A stretch of 64,000 nucleotides of DNA from CAUZIB01 sp963663925 (lineage in GTDB: Bacteria > Acidobacteriota > Vicinamibacteria > Vicinamibacterales > UBA8438). The position numbers and the translations under genes were made by a program. The notes under the pieces were generated by a model, which was not told the DNA's origin, did not search any database, and saw only the letters and a program-made list of their open reading frames with translations. This document shows, piece after piece, positions 8,746-18,160 of the stretch. Position 1 is the stretch's first letter. Every line of letters starts with the position of its first letter. The stretch is taken from the NCBI GenBank assembly GCA_965237405.1, contig OZ250139.1:496001-560000 (forward strand), given 5' to 3'.

Positions 8746-9399
8746 ATGAAGCTTATCTTCGAGCAGATCCGGGTGGGCGGGGACCGGAATTTCGGGTACC
8801 TGGTGGCCGATCGCAACGCCGGGCTGGGCGTAATAGTCGACCCGTCGTACTCGCCGGAGTCGCTCGTCAATCGTGCGCAGGTTCAAGGTCTCACGATCAC
8901 TCACGTCGTTAACACACATGGGCATCCCGATCATACGAATGGCAACGACCGAGCGGTTGAGCTCACCGGTGCGGCTGTTGCCGCCCATCCCGAATCCCCA
9001 GTGCAACCATCTGTCGAGTTGGCCGATGGGGCAGAGTTGGAAATCGGGAGTCTCAAGCTTAAGTGCCTCGAGATGCCTGGACACTGTCCCGATCATGTCA
9101 TTCTCTACGAGCCCACGTATCAGTTCTTGATTACTGGCGACCTGCTCTTCGTTGGTAAGGTGGGTGGCGCGCAGAGCGACCATGACGCCCGCGTTGAGTG
9201 GAGAAGCCTCCAACGAGTGTTGTCAACGTTTTGTGAGGAGACTACGGTGTGGCCCGGTCACGACTATGGCGTCCGGCCCAGTTCCACAATTGGACTCGAG
9301 AAACAAACCAATCCGTTTCTGACGTGCGATGACGTCGATGCATTCTTGAAACTTCGGGCTGAGTGGCCGGCCTTCAAGAAGCAACACGGGTTGAAGTGA
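8746..9399 (+). CDS. Metallo-beta-lactamase-fold hydrolase, glyoxalase II-like
   Basis: A 217-residue cytosolic enzyme of the hydroxyacylglutathione hydrolase / persulfide dioxygenase-like group. The metal motif THGHPDHTNGN lies near residue 60, further ligands are in MPGHCPDH and ITGDLLF, and the terminal His is in VWPGHDYG. It probably hydrolyses a thioester or acts on a glutathione- or CoA-linked substrate. A strong purine-rich ribosome site (GGGCGGAGAGG) precedes the GTG 8743/ATG 8746 pair; I choose ATG. It is the last intact gene before the left boundary of the tRNA-Pro island. Confidence 0.88.
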   Translation: MKLIFEQIRVGGDRNFGYLVADRNAGLGVIVDPSYSPESLVNRAQVQGLTITHVVNTHGHPDHTNGNDRAVELTGAAVAAHPESPVQPSVELADGAELEIGSLKLKCLEMPGHCPDHVILYEPTYQFLITGDLLFVGKVGGAQSDHDARVEWRSLQRVLSTFCEETTVWPGHDYGVRPSSTIGLEKQTNPFLTCDDVDAFLKLRAEWPAFKKQHGLK

Positions 9400-9423
9400 A
9401 CCTAAGGGGATCTGGCGGGATTG

Positions 9424-9464
9424 GGTGGTCGGGGCGCCCGGATTCGAACCGGGGATTTCCTGCT
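9424..9464 (-). repeat. Left island boundary: displaced 3' half of tRNA-Pro (att site)
   Basis: A 41-bp stretch identical, except for one base (9456 T versus C), to 23289-23329. It covers the 3' side of the anticodon stem, the variable region, the T arm, the acceptor 3' strand and CCA of tRNA-Pro. The anticodon loop and 5' half are absent here. The two copies lie in the same orientation 13865 bp apart. That is the arrangement left when an integrase uses a tRNA 3' end as attachment site. Confidence 0.88.
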
Positions 9465-9536
9465 TGTCGTCGTCCGGCACGAACAGCTCCGGACATAGCC
9501 GCGTGCCGCGTCCGATTTATCTGCGGCGCTCTCATG

Positions 9537-10749
9537 TGGTCATCGCAACATTTGAACCGCTACGTGGTAAGGAAACAGTGGAGGTGTTGGGATGGCAGAA
9601 ACGCGTACTCGCGGTGTGCGGCTGACGCGAGAAGAACGACTGACTGTACGTCGGCTCATCAGTGACGGTCGCAGTTTTGAAGAAGCGGCGGCGGCCGTCA
9701 GGTGTTCGACGAAGACGATGCAGAGGCTGCTGAACACGGTGGGCGGGATGCCACCACGGAAGCCGACGCGTTCGAAGCGGCACCTGTCATTGGCTGAGCG
9801 CGAGGAAGTCTCGAGAGGATTGGGAAGCGGCGCATCGTATCGGGCGATCGCACGACGCCTTGGACGGGCACCGTCCACCATCTGTCGCGAGGTCAACGGC
9901 AATAGCGGCCCCTGCCGGTATCGGGCGTGTCGCGCGGACGAGGCGGCCTACAAGAGAGCGCGACGACCGAAAGCCACGAAATTCCGCCAATGTCCTCGGC
10001 TCCGCACCCAGGTGGAATCGATGTTGAACGCGCAGTGGTCTCCTCAACAAATCAGTGCGAGACTGACCGTTGACTACCCGGACGATCCCGAGATGCGCGT
10101 GTCCCACGAAACCATCTATCGCTCGCTGTTCGTCCAGGCCAGGGGGGCGTTGCGCAAAGAGCTCACCGCGTGTCTGCGTTCTGGGCGTACCCGTCGTCGC
10201 CCGCATGGGCGCAAAGATCCAGGGGGCTACATCAAAGATATGGTTCTCATCGCGGATCGACCGGCTGAGATTGAAGACCGTGCGGTGCCTGGTCATTGGG
10301 AAGGCGATCTGATGCTGGGTGCCCGGGGCCAGTCGGCGATCGCAACGTTGGTCGAGCGTCAGACTCGCTACGTGATGTTACTGGCCGTCGGCCGCAATAA
10401 GACCAGTCACCATGTGTGCGCGCTCATCGCGAAGAAGATCAGAACGCTGCCGCAGCATCTCGCGGTGTCCCTCACGTGGGACCGCGGCAAGGAAATGGCT
10501 CGGCACCGCCAATTCAGCATTGCGACTGGCGTCCACGTCTACTTCTGTGATCCGTCAAGCCCGTGGCAACGCGGCAGTAACGAAAATACGAACGGTCTGC
10601 TGCGTCAGTACTTCCCACGAGGAAGCGACTTGTCAGTCCATAGCCAGCGGCACCTGAACCGGGTCGCACACGTGCTCAACGACCGGCCTCGACAAACTCT
10701 CGGCTGGATGAAACCATCTGAAAATTTAGCTAAGTTGTTGCGTTGACCA
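9537..10749 (+). mobile_element. IS30-family insertion sequence
   Basis: About 1.21 kb with one transposase gene. The inverted ends are TGGTCATCGCAACA (9537-9550) and, read inward on the other strand, TGGTCAACGCAACA (10736-10749): 13 of 14 bases match. A TG dinucleotide flanks both ends and could be a 2-bp target duplication, in line with the very short duplications of IS30 elements. It sits about 70 bases inside the left att repeat. The ends look intact, so the copy may still be functional. Confidence 0.75.
9592..10746 (+). CDS. IS30-family transposase
   Basis: A DDE transposase of 384 residues, normal for IS30. N-terminal helix-turn-helix regions are visible: EERLTVRRLISDGRSFEEAA, then LSLAEREEVSRGL followed by YRAIARRLGRAPSTICREV. 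The catalytic core has GHWEGDLMLG (first Asp), LTWDRGKEM (second Asp) and SNENTNGLLRQYFP (Glu), all complete. The gene fills the element between its inverted ends, with the stop overlapping the right end. It lies just inside the tRNA-Pro island and has probably nothing to do with island integration itself. Confidence 0.93.
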   Translation: MAETRTRGVRLTREERLTVRRLISDGRSFEEAAAAVRCSTKTMQRLLNTVGGMPPRKPTRSKRHLSLAEREEVSRGLGSGASYRAIARRLGRAPSTICREVNGNSGPCRYRACRADEAAYKRARRPKATKFRQCPRLRTQVESMLNAQWSPQQISARLTVDYPDDPEMRVSHETIYRSLFVQARGALRKELTACLRSGRTRRRPHGRKDPGGYIKDMVLIADRPAEIEDRAVPGHWEGDLMLGARGQSAIATLVERQTRYVMLLAVGRNKTSHHVCALIAKKIRTLPQHLAVSLTWDRGKEMARHRQFSIATGVHVYFCDPSSPWQRGSNENTNGLLRQYFPRGSDLSVHSQRHLNRVAHVLNDRPRQTLGWMKPSENLAKLLR

Positions 10750-11027
10750 TGTGAGATCGCCTGCCCAAACCTTGATTTTCGAGTATACTGGGGCTGCAAA
10801 TGGTGTGCTAAATTACATCGCTGATAAAATAACTGAAATAACCAAACAAGTGAATCGAAGTTAATTCTCAATGAAAAGTAGATGCATCCCAGCTGGATGC
10901 GACAGAACAACTAATAAAACTGGGACCAAGATGGCATGACTGCTTTGGTTTGGTTCTGAATTTGCATGTTGCCAGGTCGTTGAGTACGGGGTCGGGCATG
11001 ACCGCACGTTACTTTGAGGAGGATCAA
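10750..11027. promoter_or_regulatory. AT-rich leader of the TonB receptor gene with a 15-bp direct repeat
   Basis: No gene is seen here. The stretch 10760-10910 is clearly more AT-rich than its surroundings and probably holds the promoter of the receptor gene. ATGTTGCCAGGTCGT occurs twice, at 10966-10980 and 11028-11042. The second copy is the start of the receptor coding sequence, and only it has a strong ribosome site (GAGGAGGATCAA) before the ATG. The first copy looks like a duplicated start region. Confidence 0.45.
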
Positions 11028-13934
11028 ATGTTGCCAGGTCGTCTAGGAAGTCGTTTAGGAAATCGATCACACGTGGCAGTGTGTAAAACCTTCGTTCTAA
11101 TGGGCTTTGTCTTACTACTCGCCGCGCCCCCAGCAGCCGGCCAAATCACCGGCGCTAGCATCCAGGGAACCGTGACGGACGAGACCGGTGCGGTGATGCC
11201 TGGTGTCACAGTTACGATTGGGAGTGAGGTTCTGATCGTATCGCAAATGCTAGCGGTCACCGACGCAAGGGGCCTCTACGCGTTCAACGAGCTTCCAGTG
11301 GGCGTTTATTCGGTTCGGTATGAGCTAGTGGGCTTTCAGTCAATGCTTCAGGAGGACGTCCAGCTCACCGCAGGATTCACGGCCACTATCAACGTGGACC
11401 TTCAGATCGGCACCATCGAAGAGGTCATCACGGTGACCGGCGCCGCCCCGGTCGTCGACGTCTCCCACACGACGCCGCGAACCGCCATCACGAACCAGCA
11501 GTTGCTCGACGAGATTCCCACCGCGCGCAACTACAAAGAGATCATCCAGCAAATACCGAGTATCGTAGGCCGGAAACAGGACCTGTTTGCCGGGGTCGCG
11601 GCTACCGGGCTTGGCGCGTACGGAATCGGGGGCCAACAGACCACGATGATCGATGGTGTCAATACTCGCCAGACATCCGGTTCCGTGGGCGTGAGTCCCG
11701 ACTTCTCATCACTGGCGGAGTTCAATGTCGTCGCCAGTGGCGGCACTGCCGAGCAGGGGCTGCCCGGCCTGTTCGTGAACCTCATCACCAAGTCAGGTGG
11801 CAACGTGTTCCACGGCCGCACGGAAATCAGCGGTACCACCGACACTTTCGTAGGCGACAATATTCAAGGTCTTCCGCCAAAGGCACAGGGTCTTCGTCGC
11901 GAAACCCTGGATCACAGCTACGAGTTCCTCGCGGACATAGGCGGACCTATCATTACAGACAAAGCCTGGTTCTACGGGGGGTTGCGCTGGTCGCCCCTCA
12001 AACGCTCGCCTTTCGAGTTGTCCGGTGGGCGAGGTCCCGATGGGTTATACGACACGCTGGACGATGAACCAGGCCTGCAGCTGAACAAGATCCACAACCT
12101 CACGACCAAGCTGACCTTTCAGGTCACTCCCCAATACAAGTTCATCGCGTTCGCCCACTTCAACGCGTACGACGAGAAGCCGCACACCTGGTCTTCGGTG
12201 AAGCGGGGATACCCGCGCGAGCAGGGGCGAGACCTTCACGCGTCTCCGACCCATGTAAAGGCGGAAATCCAGGGCACGCCCAGCGCGAATGTGTTTTTCA
12301 GCGCGAAGCTCGGGACGATGCAGCACAACGGCGGGTACTTTCAGAGCTCCGAGGCCGACACCGCGCTCAGGGTGCACGACCTTGAACGGCAGATCCGGTT
12401 GGATTGGACCTACTCACTGGCCCAGTTCAGGCGGATGCAGTGGCAACCCGACGTTTCGTTGACGTGGATCCCTACAAGGTCATTCGGGGGGAGGCACGAG
12501 TTCAAGGTCGGGTGGGGCTACATGCATCGGTTCGAAGGGCGTGGCGAGAGAAACATGTGCTGCAGGCCCAATAGCAACTACGTGCTGGTCACCGACACCA
12601 TCAACGGTGTGCCAAATTCGCCGTACCAGCTCCGCACCTACAACTACCCGACGGAGCCGAAGAACTACATCTCGGAAAGCGGGACGTACGTGCAGGACCT
12701 CTGGCGCATGGGGGATCGCGTAACGGCGCAGCTCGGTTTTCGGTTCGACACCTTCCGGACGTGGGTACCGGATTCGGAGAAGGCGTGTGGACAGTTTGGC
12801 GCCTGTGGACCGATAAAGGGGTTCCCAACGGGGAACTGGAGTCCCATTGCACCCCGCCTTGGCATTGCCTACGACCTGACCGGCGAAGGGAAGACGGTCC
12901 TGAAGGCATCGTGGGGCAAATACAATTCCACGCCGGGGGACAATTTCTCCGTCACGTACAATCCGCACAACACGGTCGTGACCACATTTTTTTGGGACGA
13001 CCCGAACGGGAGCGGTGACTGGGAGCCTGGTGAAATGGATATGGACATCAACGGTCCTAATTTCGCGAGGATCCAGGGCGGCAGCAACGCCACGGTTAAT
13101 CCCGACCTCAATATGCCCAGCACGTACGAGACCACGTTTGGCGTCGAGCACGAGGTCGCGAGGAATTTCGCCGCACGGATAACGTACGTCCACGTCAAGC
13201 AGCTCGACCTGTTTGGCAACGTCAACATCGGCCGACCCATGAGCGCGTGGAACATACCGTATACCGTGCGGGATCCCGGTCCGGATGGGGTGGTCGGAAC
13301 CGGCGATGATGGCGGCATGTTCACCCTCTTCGACTACGCCCCCGCGTTCCGGGGAGCCGACTTTGTGAACGTGACGCGTACCAATCGAGAGGACGCCTAT
13401 GCGCCAAGCGCTCACACCATCGAGATGGTGCTCCACCGGCGATCAAGCGATCGTTGGGGGCTCATGTCATCTTTCAGCGCCACGAAATTCCAGGGCTTTA
13501 GGGTGGGATCCCCGACGTCGCCCAACGACGAGATCAACAACAAGTTCGGATACTGGAGACAGCAGGTCAAGATAACGGGCACGTACAATTTCCCGGGCGA
13601 CGTCCAGCTCGCCGGGGGGCTCTTCGTGTACTCCGGGCACGTCGGGGGGAACACGTACCGTTTCAGGGGATTCCCTCAGGCGGGCAACATCAATCTCCGA
13701 GTGGAGCCATATGGCGAAGCGACAGGCCCGATACAATCGCTCCTGAACTTCCGTTTGTCCAAGAACATCTTCTTCGCGAACGGCAAGCGGTGGCGACTGG
13801 GTCTGGACATGCTGAATATGATGAACAGCGCGTCACAATGGTCGATCAGCCGATCGTATGGACCCACGTATGGGCGAATCAACTCGATCGATCAGCCTCG
13901 CACGATCCAGTTCCGGATGTCTTGGGACTTCTAA
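11028..13934 (+). CDS. TonB-dependent outer-membrane receptor, Oar-like
   Basis: A 968-residue outer-membrane transporter. The signal peptide (TFVLMGFVLLLAAPPAAGQ) is followed by a carboxypeptidase-regulatory-like beta-sandwich (SIQGTVTDETGAVMPGVTV to FNELPVGVYSVRYELVGFQ), then a plug domain (EEVITVTGAAPVVDV, LDEIPTARNYKEIIQQIP, TTMIDGVN) and a long beta-barrel ending in the aromatic C-terminus FRMSWDF. Acidobacteria carry many such receptors, generally thought to import large ligands such as glycans or peptides; the ligand here is unknown. The start at 11028 was chosen for its strong SD and signal peptide; the frame is open to 10950. A rho-independent terminator follows. Confidence 0.92.
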   Translation: MLPGRLGSRLGNRSHVAVCKTFVLMGFVLLLAAPPAAGQITGASIQGTVTDETGAVMPGVTVTIGSEVLIVSQMLAVTDARGLYAFNELPVGVYSVRYELVGFQSMLQEDVQLTAGFTATINVDLQIGTIEEVITVTGAAPVVDVSHTTPRTAITNQQLLDEIPTARNYKEIIQQIPSIVGRKQDLFAGVAATGLGAYGIGGQQTTMIDGVNTRQTSGSVGVSPDFSSLAEFNVVASGGTAEQGLPGLFVNLITKSGGNVFHGRTEISGTTDTFVGDNIQGLPPKAQGLRRETLDHSYEFLADIGGPIITDKAWFYGGLRWSPLKRSPFELSGGRGPDGLYDTLDDEPGLQLNKIHNLTTKLTFQVTPQYKFIAFAHFNAYDEKPHTWSSVKRGYPREQGRDLHASPTHVKAEIQGTPSANVFFSAKLGTMQHNGGYFQSSEADTALRVHDLERQIRLDWTYSLAQFRRMQWQPDVSLTWIPTRSFGGRHEFKVGWGYMHRFEGRGERNMCCRPNSNYVLVTDTINGVPNSPYQLRTYNYPTEPKNYISESGTYVQDLWRMGDRVTAQLGFRFDTFRTWVPDSEKACGQFGACGPIKGFPTGNWSPIAPRLGIAYDLTGEGKTVLKASWGKYNSTPGDNFSVTYNPHNTVVTTFFWDDPNGSGDWEPGEMDMDINGPNFARIQGGSNATVNPDLNMPSTYETTFGVEHEVARNFAARITYVHVKQLDLFGNVNIGRPMSAWNIPYTVRDPGPDGVVGTGDDGGMFTLFDYAPAFRGADFVNVTRTNREDAYAPSAHTIEMVLHRRSSDRWGLMSSFSATKFQGFRVGSPTSPNDEINNKFGYWRQQVKITGTYNFPGDVQLAGGLFVYSGHVGGNTYRFRGFPQAGNINLRVEPYGEATGPIQSLLNFRLSKNIFFANGKRWRLGLDMLNMMNSASQWSISRSYGPTYGRINSIDQPRTIQFRMSWDF

Positions 13935-13985
13935 CCGCGCATCGCAGGTCCCCTCAGCGGGGCCAAACGTAACGGCCTCATCAGG

Positions 13986-14019
13986 GCCCCGGTCCGGAAA
14001 CGGATCGGGGCTCTTGTTT
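13986..14019 (+). terminator. Rho-independent terminator after the TonB receptor
   Basis: An 11-bp stem (GCCCCGGTCCG / CGGATCGGGGC, one G-T pair) with a GAAA tetraloop spans 13986-14011 and is followed by TCTTGTTT. It lies 51 bases after the receptor stop. Confidence 0.75.
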
Positions 14020-14436
14020 GTACGGGTGAGGCACTGGCCACGCGTTACCTACGGCATGCTTCAGCCCGTGGACGAGGACGGTGACGTGCTCGACATCCTG
14101 GCGCAATCGCGCCGGAATCGTCGCGCCGCGGTCCGGTTCTTCCGGAAGTTGCTGAAACGCCAAAGCTGTATCCCGCGACGGCTGATCACCGACAAGCTCC
14201 GCAGTTACCCGGCGGCGTGCCGCACGGTGATGCCGTCAGTGGTCCACTGCACGGATCAGTATGGGAACAACCGCGCCGAAGTCTCGCACCAATCGACGCG
14301 ACAGCGTGAACGCCAGATGCGGCGCTTCAAATCGGCCGCGCACCTACCACGCTTCGCGTCGGTCCAATCTGTGGTCCAGAATCTCTTCCGCGTGGGCCGA
14401 CATCTGCTGCGGGCGACGCATTACCGGTCACTGTGA
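14011..14436 (+). pseudogene. IS6-family transposase remnant (C-terminal part)
   Basis: An open frame without its own start reads QPVDEDGDVLDILAQSRRNR, then RAAVRFFRKLLKR, RLITDKLRSYPAACRTVMP and the block NNRAEVSHQSTRQRERQMRRFKS broken only by ordinary substitutions. These are the second Asp (TDKLRSY) and the Glu region of the IS6/IS26-type DDE core. The N-terminal half, with helix-turn-helix and first Asp, is missing, and I see no IS6 inverted ends. The fragment starts at the receptor's terminator, so a deletion probably joined them. Confidence 0.8.
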
Positions 14437-14834
14437 GCCTGGGCGTTCGTCGCATGGGAAGTGGTGACGTATTCCTACTGACGGAGGTTAGAGAACGTCT
14501 CGGTCACGGAGAAAAGCACCCTGCTCCGATCAAGTTGACAGAACCCTGTCGACGCTTGCGCGCATGTCGCAAGTAGTCGGCTGCCCGTCGAGCAGCGCTC
14601 CGCGTGCGCCAAACCAACTCGGGTCAGTAAGGGAGGACGTAACGTCGGCCTTCTGATATGGAACGACAGGCTGGGCTGCGAGCACCCGTTCGCTCCCCCC
14701 CCCCCCTCCCCAAGTCAATTCCTTTGGGGAGAAATTAAAACCGCAGATCAGTTGCTTCATACGCTTCGAGCTCGATGATGTTGACAGGCTCGCCCCCGTC
14801 AGTCACATCTCCAGGATGTGACCCCCTAGACAGT
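14437..14834. other. Intergenic stretch with poly-C run and hairpin; no gene recognised
   Basis: It holds a run of 12 C residues (14695-14706). An 8-bp perfect hairpin follows (CTCCCCAA / TTGGGGAG, 14706-14731). A 76-codon minus-strand frame (14530-14760) crosses the C run and matches nothing I know. The homopolymer makes the base count here unreliable. Confidence 0.4.
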
Positions 14835-15122
14835 TCAAGTGAAACAGGGGTCGCCGATGCGCGGCAGTACCGAACGCATGACGCGCATCACAAATCGGCT
14901 GACGAGCACAGCCCGCACCGATGGCACACCGAGGACGAGGGCGAGGACGACAAATGTTGTCGCGACGACGGCGAAAGCAGCGCCCAACTGGTCGGGAGAA
15001 TCGGCTCCGGCCCACCACGACAACCCGATCGCTCCTGGACCGACCCAGGCCCAGTAGGGGCGACCGCGATAGAGCAACGTCACGGCGAGCGCCGCGACGA
15101 CGGCAAGAAGGATCAGCGTCAT
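14835..15122 (-). pseudogene. Truncated FadE-type acyl-CoA dehydrogenase (N-terminal fragment)
   Basis: The 95-residue frame has two hydrophobic segments (MTLILLAVVAALAVTLLY and a second near residues 50-65), then LGVPSVRAVLVSRFVMRVMR followed by SVLPRI. This is the layout of the membrane-anchored N-terminus of long FadE-type acyl-CoA dehydrogenases, where the sequence then enters a TEREA block. Here it breaks off after PRIGDPCFT. The catalytic domain is absent, so the fragment should have no enzyme activity. It may still be translated as a small membrane protein. The identification rests on the resemblance of about 40 residues. Confidence 0.5.
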
Positions 15123-15266
15123 GACGTGATCCTAAACCCGGGGGACCAGGGATTCGGGTAGGATCAGCTACCTGACCCCATCAAGTAGTGAGCGTCGAGA
15201 ACAGACCGGGCCGTGACCACCAGAATGCCTGTTACACTACCGGCCCGAACGGAGATGCCAAGTCCC

Positions 15267-15827
15267 ATGCTAAGGAAGAGCGTCGGCGTGGCCACACTCG
15301 TCGCAGCGCTCACCTTCGTCGGAACACCGGCTCTCGCTCAGATTGAGCGATTCGACGGGACCATCGCGAATACTACCGGAGTTGGACCGGGACTTCAGCA
15401 GTTCACGATTCGCGTCGAGCGGTATACCTCCGATGCAGAGGCTGACCGATTCTTTGATCTACTAAACGACGAGGGACCGGAGGCTCTGCAACGGTCGATT
15501 TGGGCTGTCGAAACGGCGCGGTTCCAGTTGGTCGGTCAGTTGGGTCACAGCCTTGGGTTGGCACGCTCGCAAGACGCCGGCGACGGTGTACGGATCATTC
15601 GCTTCGTCGCCGCCCGCCCGATTTCCCTGTCCGAGCAGATCGATTCGACCCGCAGTCTCGACTATCCGTTTACCGTGATCGTTCTACGGCTCGACGAGAC
15701 CGGAAGGGGGGACGGCCTGTTCGTGCCGGCCGCCAAGCTGAGTATCGGTGACAATCAGCAACTCGAGGTTGAAAGCTTGGGCATAGCCAGTAACTACCCA
15801 ATCCGCAGCGTCAAGGCGCAGCCGTAA
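15267..15827 (+). CDS. Secreted protein of unknown function (acidobacterial family)
   Basis: A 186-residue protein with a clear signal peptide (VGVATLVAALTFVGTPALAQ) and a periplasmic or extracellular beta-rich domain. Recognisable blocks are TIRVERYTSDAEADRFFDLL, GDGVRIIRFVAARPISLSEQ and DYPFTVIVLRLDETGRGDG. I recall a similar family of paralogues in Vicinamibacteria with a 'GRRI-TDRPI' core, but no function is known. ATG codons at 15255 and 15213 are also in frame; 15267 fits best with the GGAG upstream. Inside the island, just before a CRTAC1 gene. Confidence 0.7.
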   Translation: MLRKSVGVATLVAALTFVGTPALAQIERFDGTIANTTGVGPGLQQFTIRVERYTSDAEADRFFDLLNDEGPEALQRSIWAVETARFQLVGQLGHSLGLARSQDAGDGVRIIRFVAARPISLSEQIDSTRSLDYPFTVIVLRLDETGRGDGLFVPAAKLSIGDNQQLEVESLGIASNYPIRSVKAQP

Positions 15828-15893
15828 GCAAAGGCCGACCGCTTCCCACTCACGGTAACCTCGTTACTTGGAGTGGTGTAGGATGACAGCGTC

Positions 15894-18149
15894 ATGGCCG
15901 GTCGATGCTTCAAGCCGACCGTGCTTTCGCTCCTGGTTGCGCTGAGCACGGTCGCGAACGGCACGCGGCAAACTGAGCCACGGACCACATCCGCCGCGGC
16001 GAGTCACGAGCGGATGCTGAACACGCTTCGTCAGGTAGCTGACGAATCCGAGGCCTATCCGTACGTCGGAGACGCTGCGGCCAGACGCCTGCGGTCAGAG
16101 TTAGCTGAACTGCCGGAGGCGGCCTCGAGCGAGAGCCGGTGGAAGCTCACGGCTGACCTGGCAGAGGAAGAGCTCCGTCTTGGCAACGAGCTCGAAGCCA
16201 TCAGACTCTTCACCGCAGCGCGAGATCTGATCCCGGCCTTGGCTCCAGACCCGTTGTTTCTGATCAACAGCGAGTATCGCCTCGGCGTCGCCAACATGCG
16301 TCTCGCTGAAACGTTGAACTGTGTCCGGCATCCGAACCCCGACGCCTGTATCCTGCCGCTACGCGGTGAGGGGATTCACCGAGAGCAGAACCCTGCACGC
16401 CAGGCGATCCGAGCGTTCATTAGTGTCCTCGAGGGCACCCCGGAGCCGACACCGCAGAGCGTGGCCGACGACACGGCGCGGCTGAATCTGGCGGCGCGGT
16501 GGCTGCTCAACATTGCCTATATGACGTTGGGAGGCTATCCGGACGAAGTGCCCGAGGCGTATGTTCTTCCGCCCGACGCGTTTCGATCAGGCAACCAGAT
16601 CCCGCGTTTCGACAACATCGCGCCCGCGCTGGGCCTCGACACCTTTGATCTATCGGGGGGCGCGGTTGCCGACGACTTCGATAACGACGGCTACCTCGAC
16701 ATCTTGATATCGACGTACGACGTGAGGGGCCGGCTTCATTTCTTCAGAAACAACCAGGACGGGACGTTCTCGGACCGGACCGAGGAGGCAGGCTTACTCG
16801 GGCTCTTCGGCGGCTTGAACATGGTCCAGGCGGATTACGACAACGATGGCCATGTGGACGTCTTCGTGATGCGAGGGGCCTGGTTTGGGCAACACGGACG
16901 ACACCCGAACTCGCTGATCCGCAACAACGGGGACGGCACATTCACGGACGTGACGTTCGCCGCCGGTCTGGGCGAATTGCACTACCCGAGCCAAACGGCA
17001 TCCTGGGCGGACTACGACAACGACGGCGCAATCGATCTCTATGTCGGTAACGAGACAACTGAGACGCTTGTTGCCCCGAGCCAGCTGTTTCACAACAACG
17101 GGGACGGCACGTTCACGGATGTTGCCGAGGCCGCTGCCGTCATGAATCACAGGTTTGCCAAAGCGGTGATCTGGGGTGATTACGACGGCGATCGCTTTCC
17201 GGATCTCTACGTATCCAACATGGACGGAGCAAACCGCCTGTATCGCAACGCGGGCCGGGGGGCCTTCTTCGTTGATGTGGCTCAAGAGTTGGAGGTCGCC
17301 GGGCCACTCGGCAGCTTCCCCGCCTGGTTTTGGGATGTCGACAACGACGGCACGCTCGATATATTCGTGTCAGCCTATGCCGCAGACATCGAGCATCTCG
17401 CTGCCCGCGCGCTCGACCTCCCCGTCACCGTCGAGCTGGCGCGCCTCTATCGCGGCACCGGTGATGGGCGCTTCGAGGACGTCACCGACAGTTACGACCT
17501 CGTGGATCCGAGCGCACCCATGGGATCGAACTTTGGTGATCTGGACAACGACGGGTACCTCGACTTCTTCCTGGGAACGGGCTACCCCCCGTATCAAAGC
17601 ATCATGCCAAGCCTCATGTACCGTAACCAGGAGGGTCGGCGCTTCGTAGACGTGACGTACACCGGAGGCTTCGGCCATCTCCAGAAGGGCCACAGCGTGT
17701 TCTTCGCCGACCTCGACAACGATGGCGATCAGGATGTCTTCGAGCAGATGGGTGGTGCGTTTCCGGGTGACGGCTTCAGCAATGCTCTCTACGAGAATCC
17801 CGGTTTCGGCAACAACTGGATTGCGGTCAAGCTTGTCGGCGTTCGCTCGAATCGCTCCGCGATCGGCGCGCGAATTCGAATCGATGTGATCGAAAACGAC
17901 GCCCGCCGCTCGATCTATCGGCATGTGAACAGCGGTGGCACGTTCGGCGCGAACCCACTGCGCCAGACAATTGGACTGGGAAGGGCCGCCCGAATCGAGC
18001 GTCTGGAGGTGCTTTGGCCGACGACGGGGGCCACCCAGTCGTTCACCGATCTCGGAATCAACCAAACGATTCGGATCGTCGAAGACGAGGAGTCGTTTAC
18101 GACGGTCAAGCTGAAGACCTTGACCTTTAGGTCGACGTCCTCACCATAG
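15894..18149 (+). CDS. CRTAC1-family protein: TPR-like N-terminus, FG-GAP/VCBS propeller, ASPIC/UnbV
   Basis: A 751-residue exported protein. After a signal peptide (TVLSLLVALSTVANG) comes a helical, TPR-like region (residues about 35-210). A series of calcium-binding FG-GAP/VCBS repeats follows (DDFDNDGYLDILIS, ADYDNDGHVDVFVM, ADYDNDGAIDLYVG, GDLDNDGYLDFFLG, ADLDNDGDQDVFEQ). The C-terminal ASPIC/UnbV domain has SNRSAIGARIRI, GGTFGANPLRQTIGLG and LEVLWPTTGATQSF. Such proteins are taken to be surface or periplasmic binding propellers; no substrate is established. A second CRTAC1 gene lies tail-to-tail only 11 bases away. Confidence 0.88.
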   Translation: MAGRCFKPTVLSLLVALSTVANGTRQTEPRTTSAAASHERMLNTLRQVADESEAYPYVGDAAARRLRSELAELPEAASSESRWKLTADLAEEELRLGNELEAIRLFTAARDLIPALAPDPLFLINSEYRLGVANMRLAETLNCVRHPNPDACILPLRGEGIHREQNPARQAIRAFISVLEGTPEPTPQSVADDTARLNLAARWLLNIAYMTLGGYPDEVPEAYVLPPDAFRSGNQIPRFDNIAPALGLDTFDLSGGAVADDFDNDGYLDILISTYDVRGRLHFFRNNQDGTFSDRTEEAGLLGLFGGLNMVQADYDNDGHVDVFVMRGAWFGQHGRHPNSLIRNNGDGTFTDVTFAAGLGELHYPSQTASWADYDNDGAIDLYVGNETTETLVAPSQLFHNNGDGTFTDVAEAAAVMNHRFAKAVIWGDYDGDRFPDLYVSNMDGANRLYRNAGRGAFFVDVAQELEVAGPLGSFPAWFWDVDNDGTLDIFVSAYAADIEHLAARALDLPVTVELARLYRGTGDGRFEDVTDSYDLVDPSAPMGSNFGDLDNDGYLDFFLGTGYPPYQSIMPSLMYRNQEGRRFVDVTYTGGFGHLQKGHSVFFADLDNDGDQDVFEQMGGAFPGDGFSNALYENPGFGNNWIAVKLVGVRSNRSAIGARIRIDVIENDARRSIYRHVNSGGTFGANPLRQTIGLGRAARIERLEVLWPTTGATQSFTDLGINQTIRIVEDEESFTTVKLKTLTFRSTSSP

Positions 18150-18160
18150 TGCCGCTGGGC

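Noticed and set aside
8746..9399. Possible lactonase or quorum-quenching role of the MBL protein
   Set aside because: The THGHPDHTNGN and PGHDYG context is that of glyoxalase II-like enzymes, and there is no signal pointing to lactones.
14695..14706. The 12-C run considered as a phase-variation tract
   Set aside because: No convincing gene or promoter spans it, so a switching role cannot be supported.
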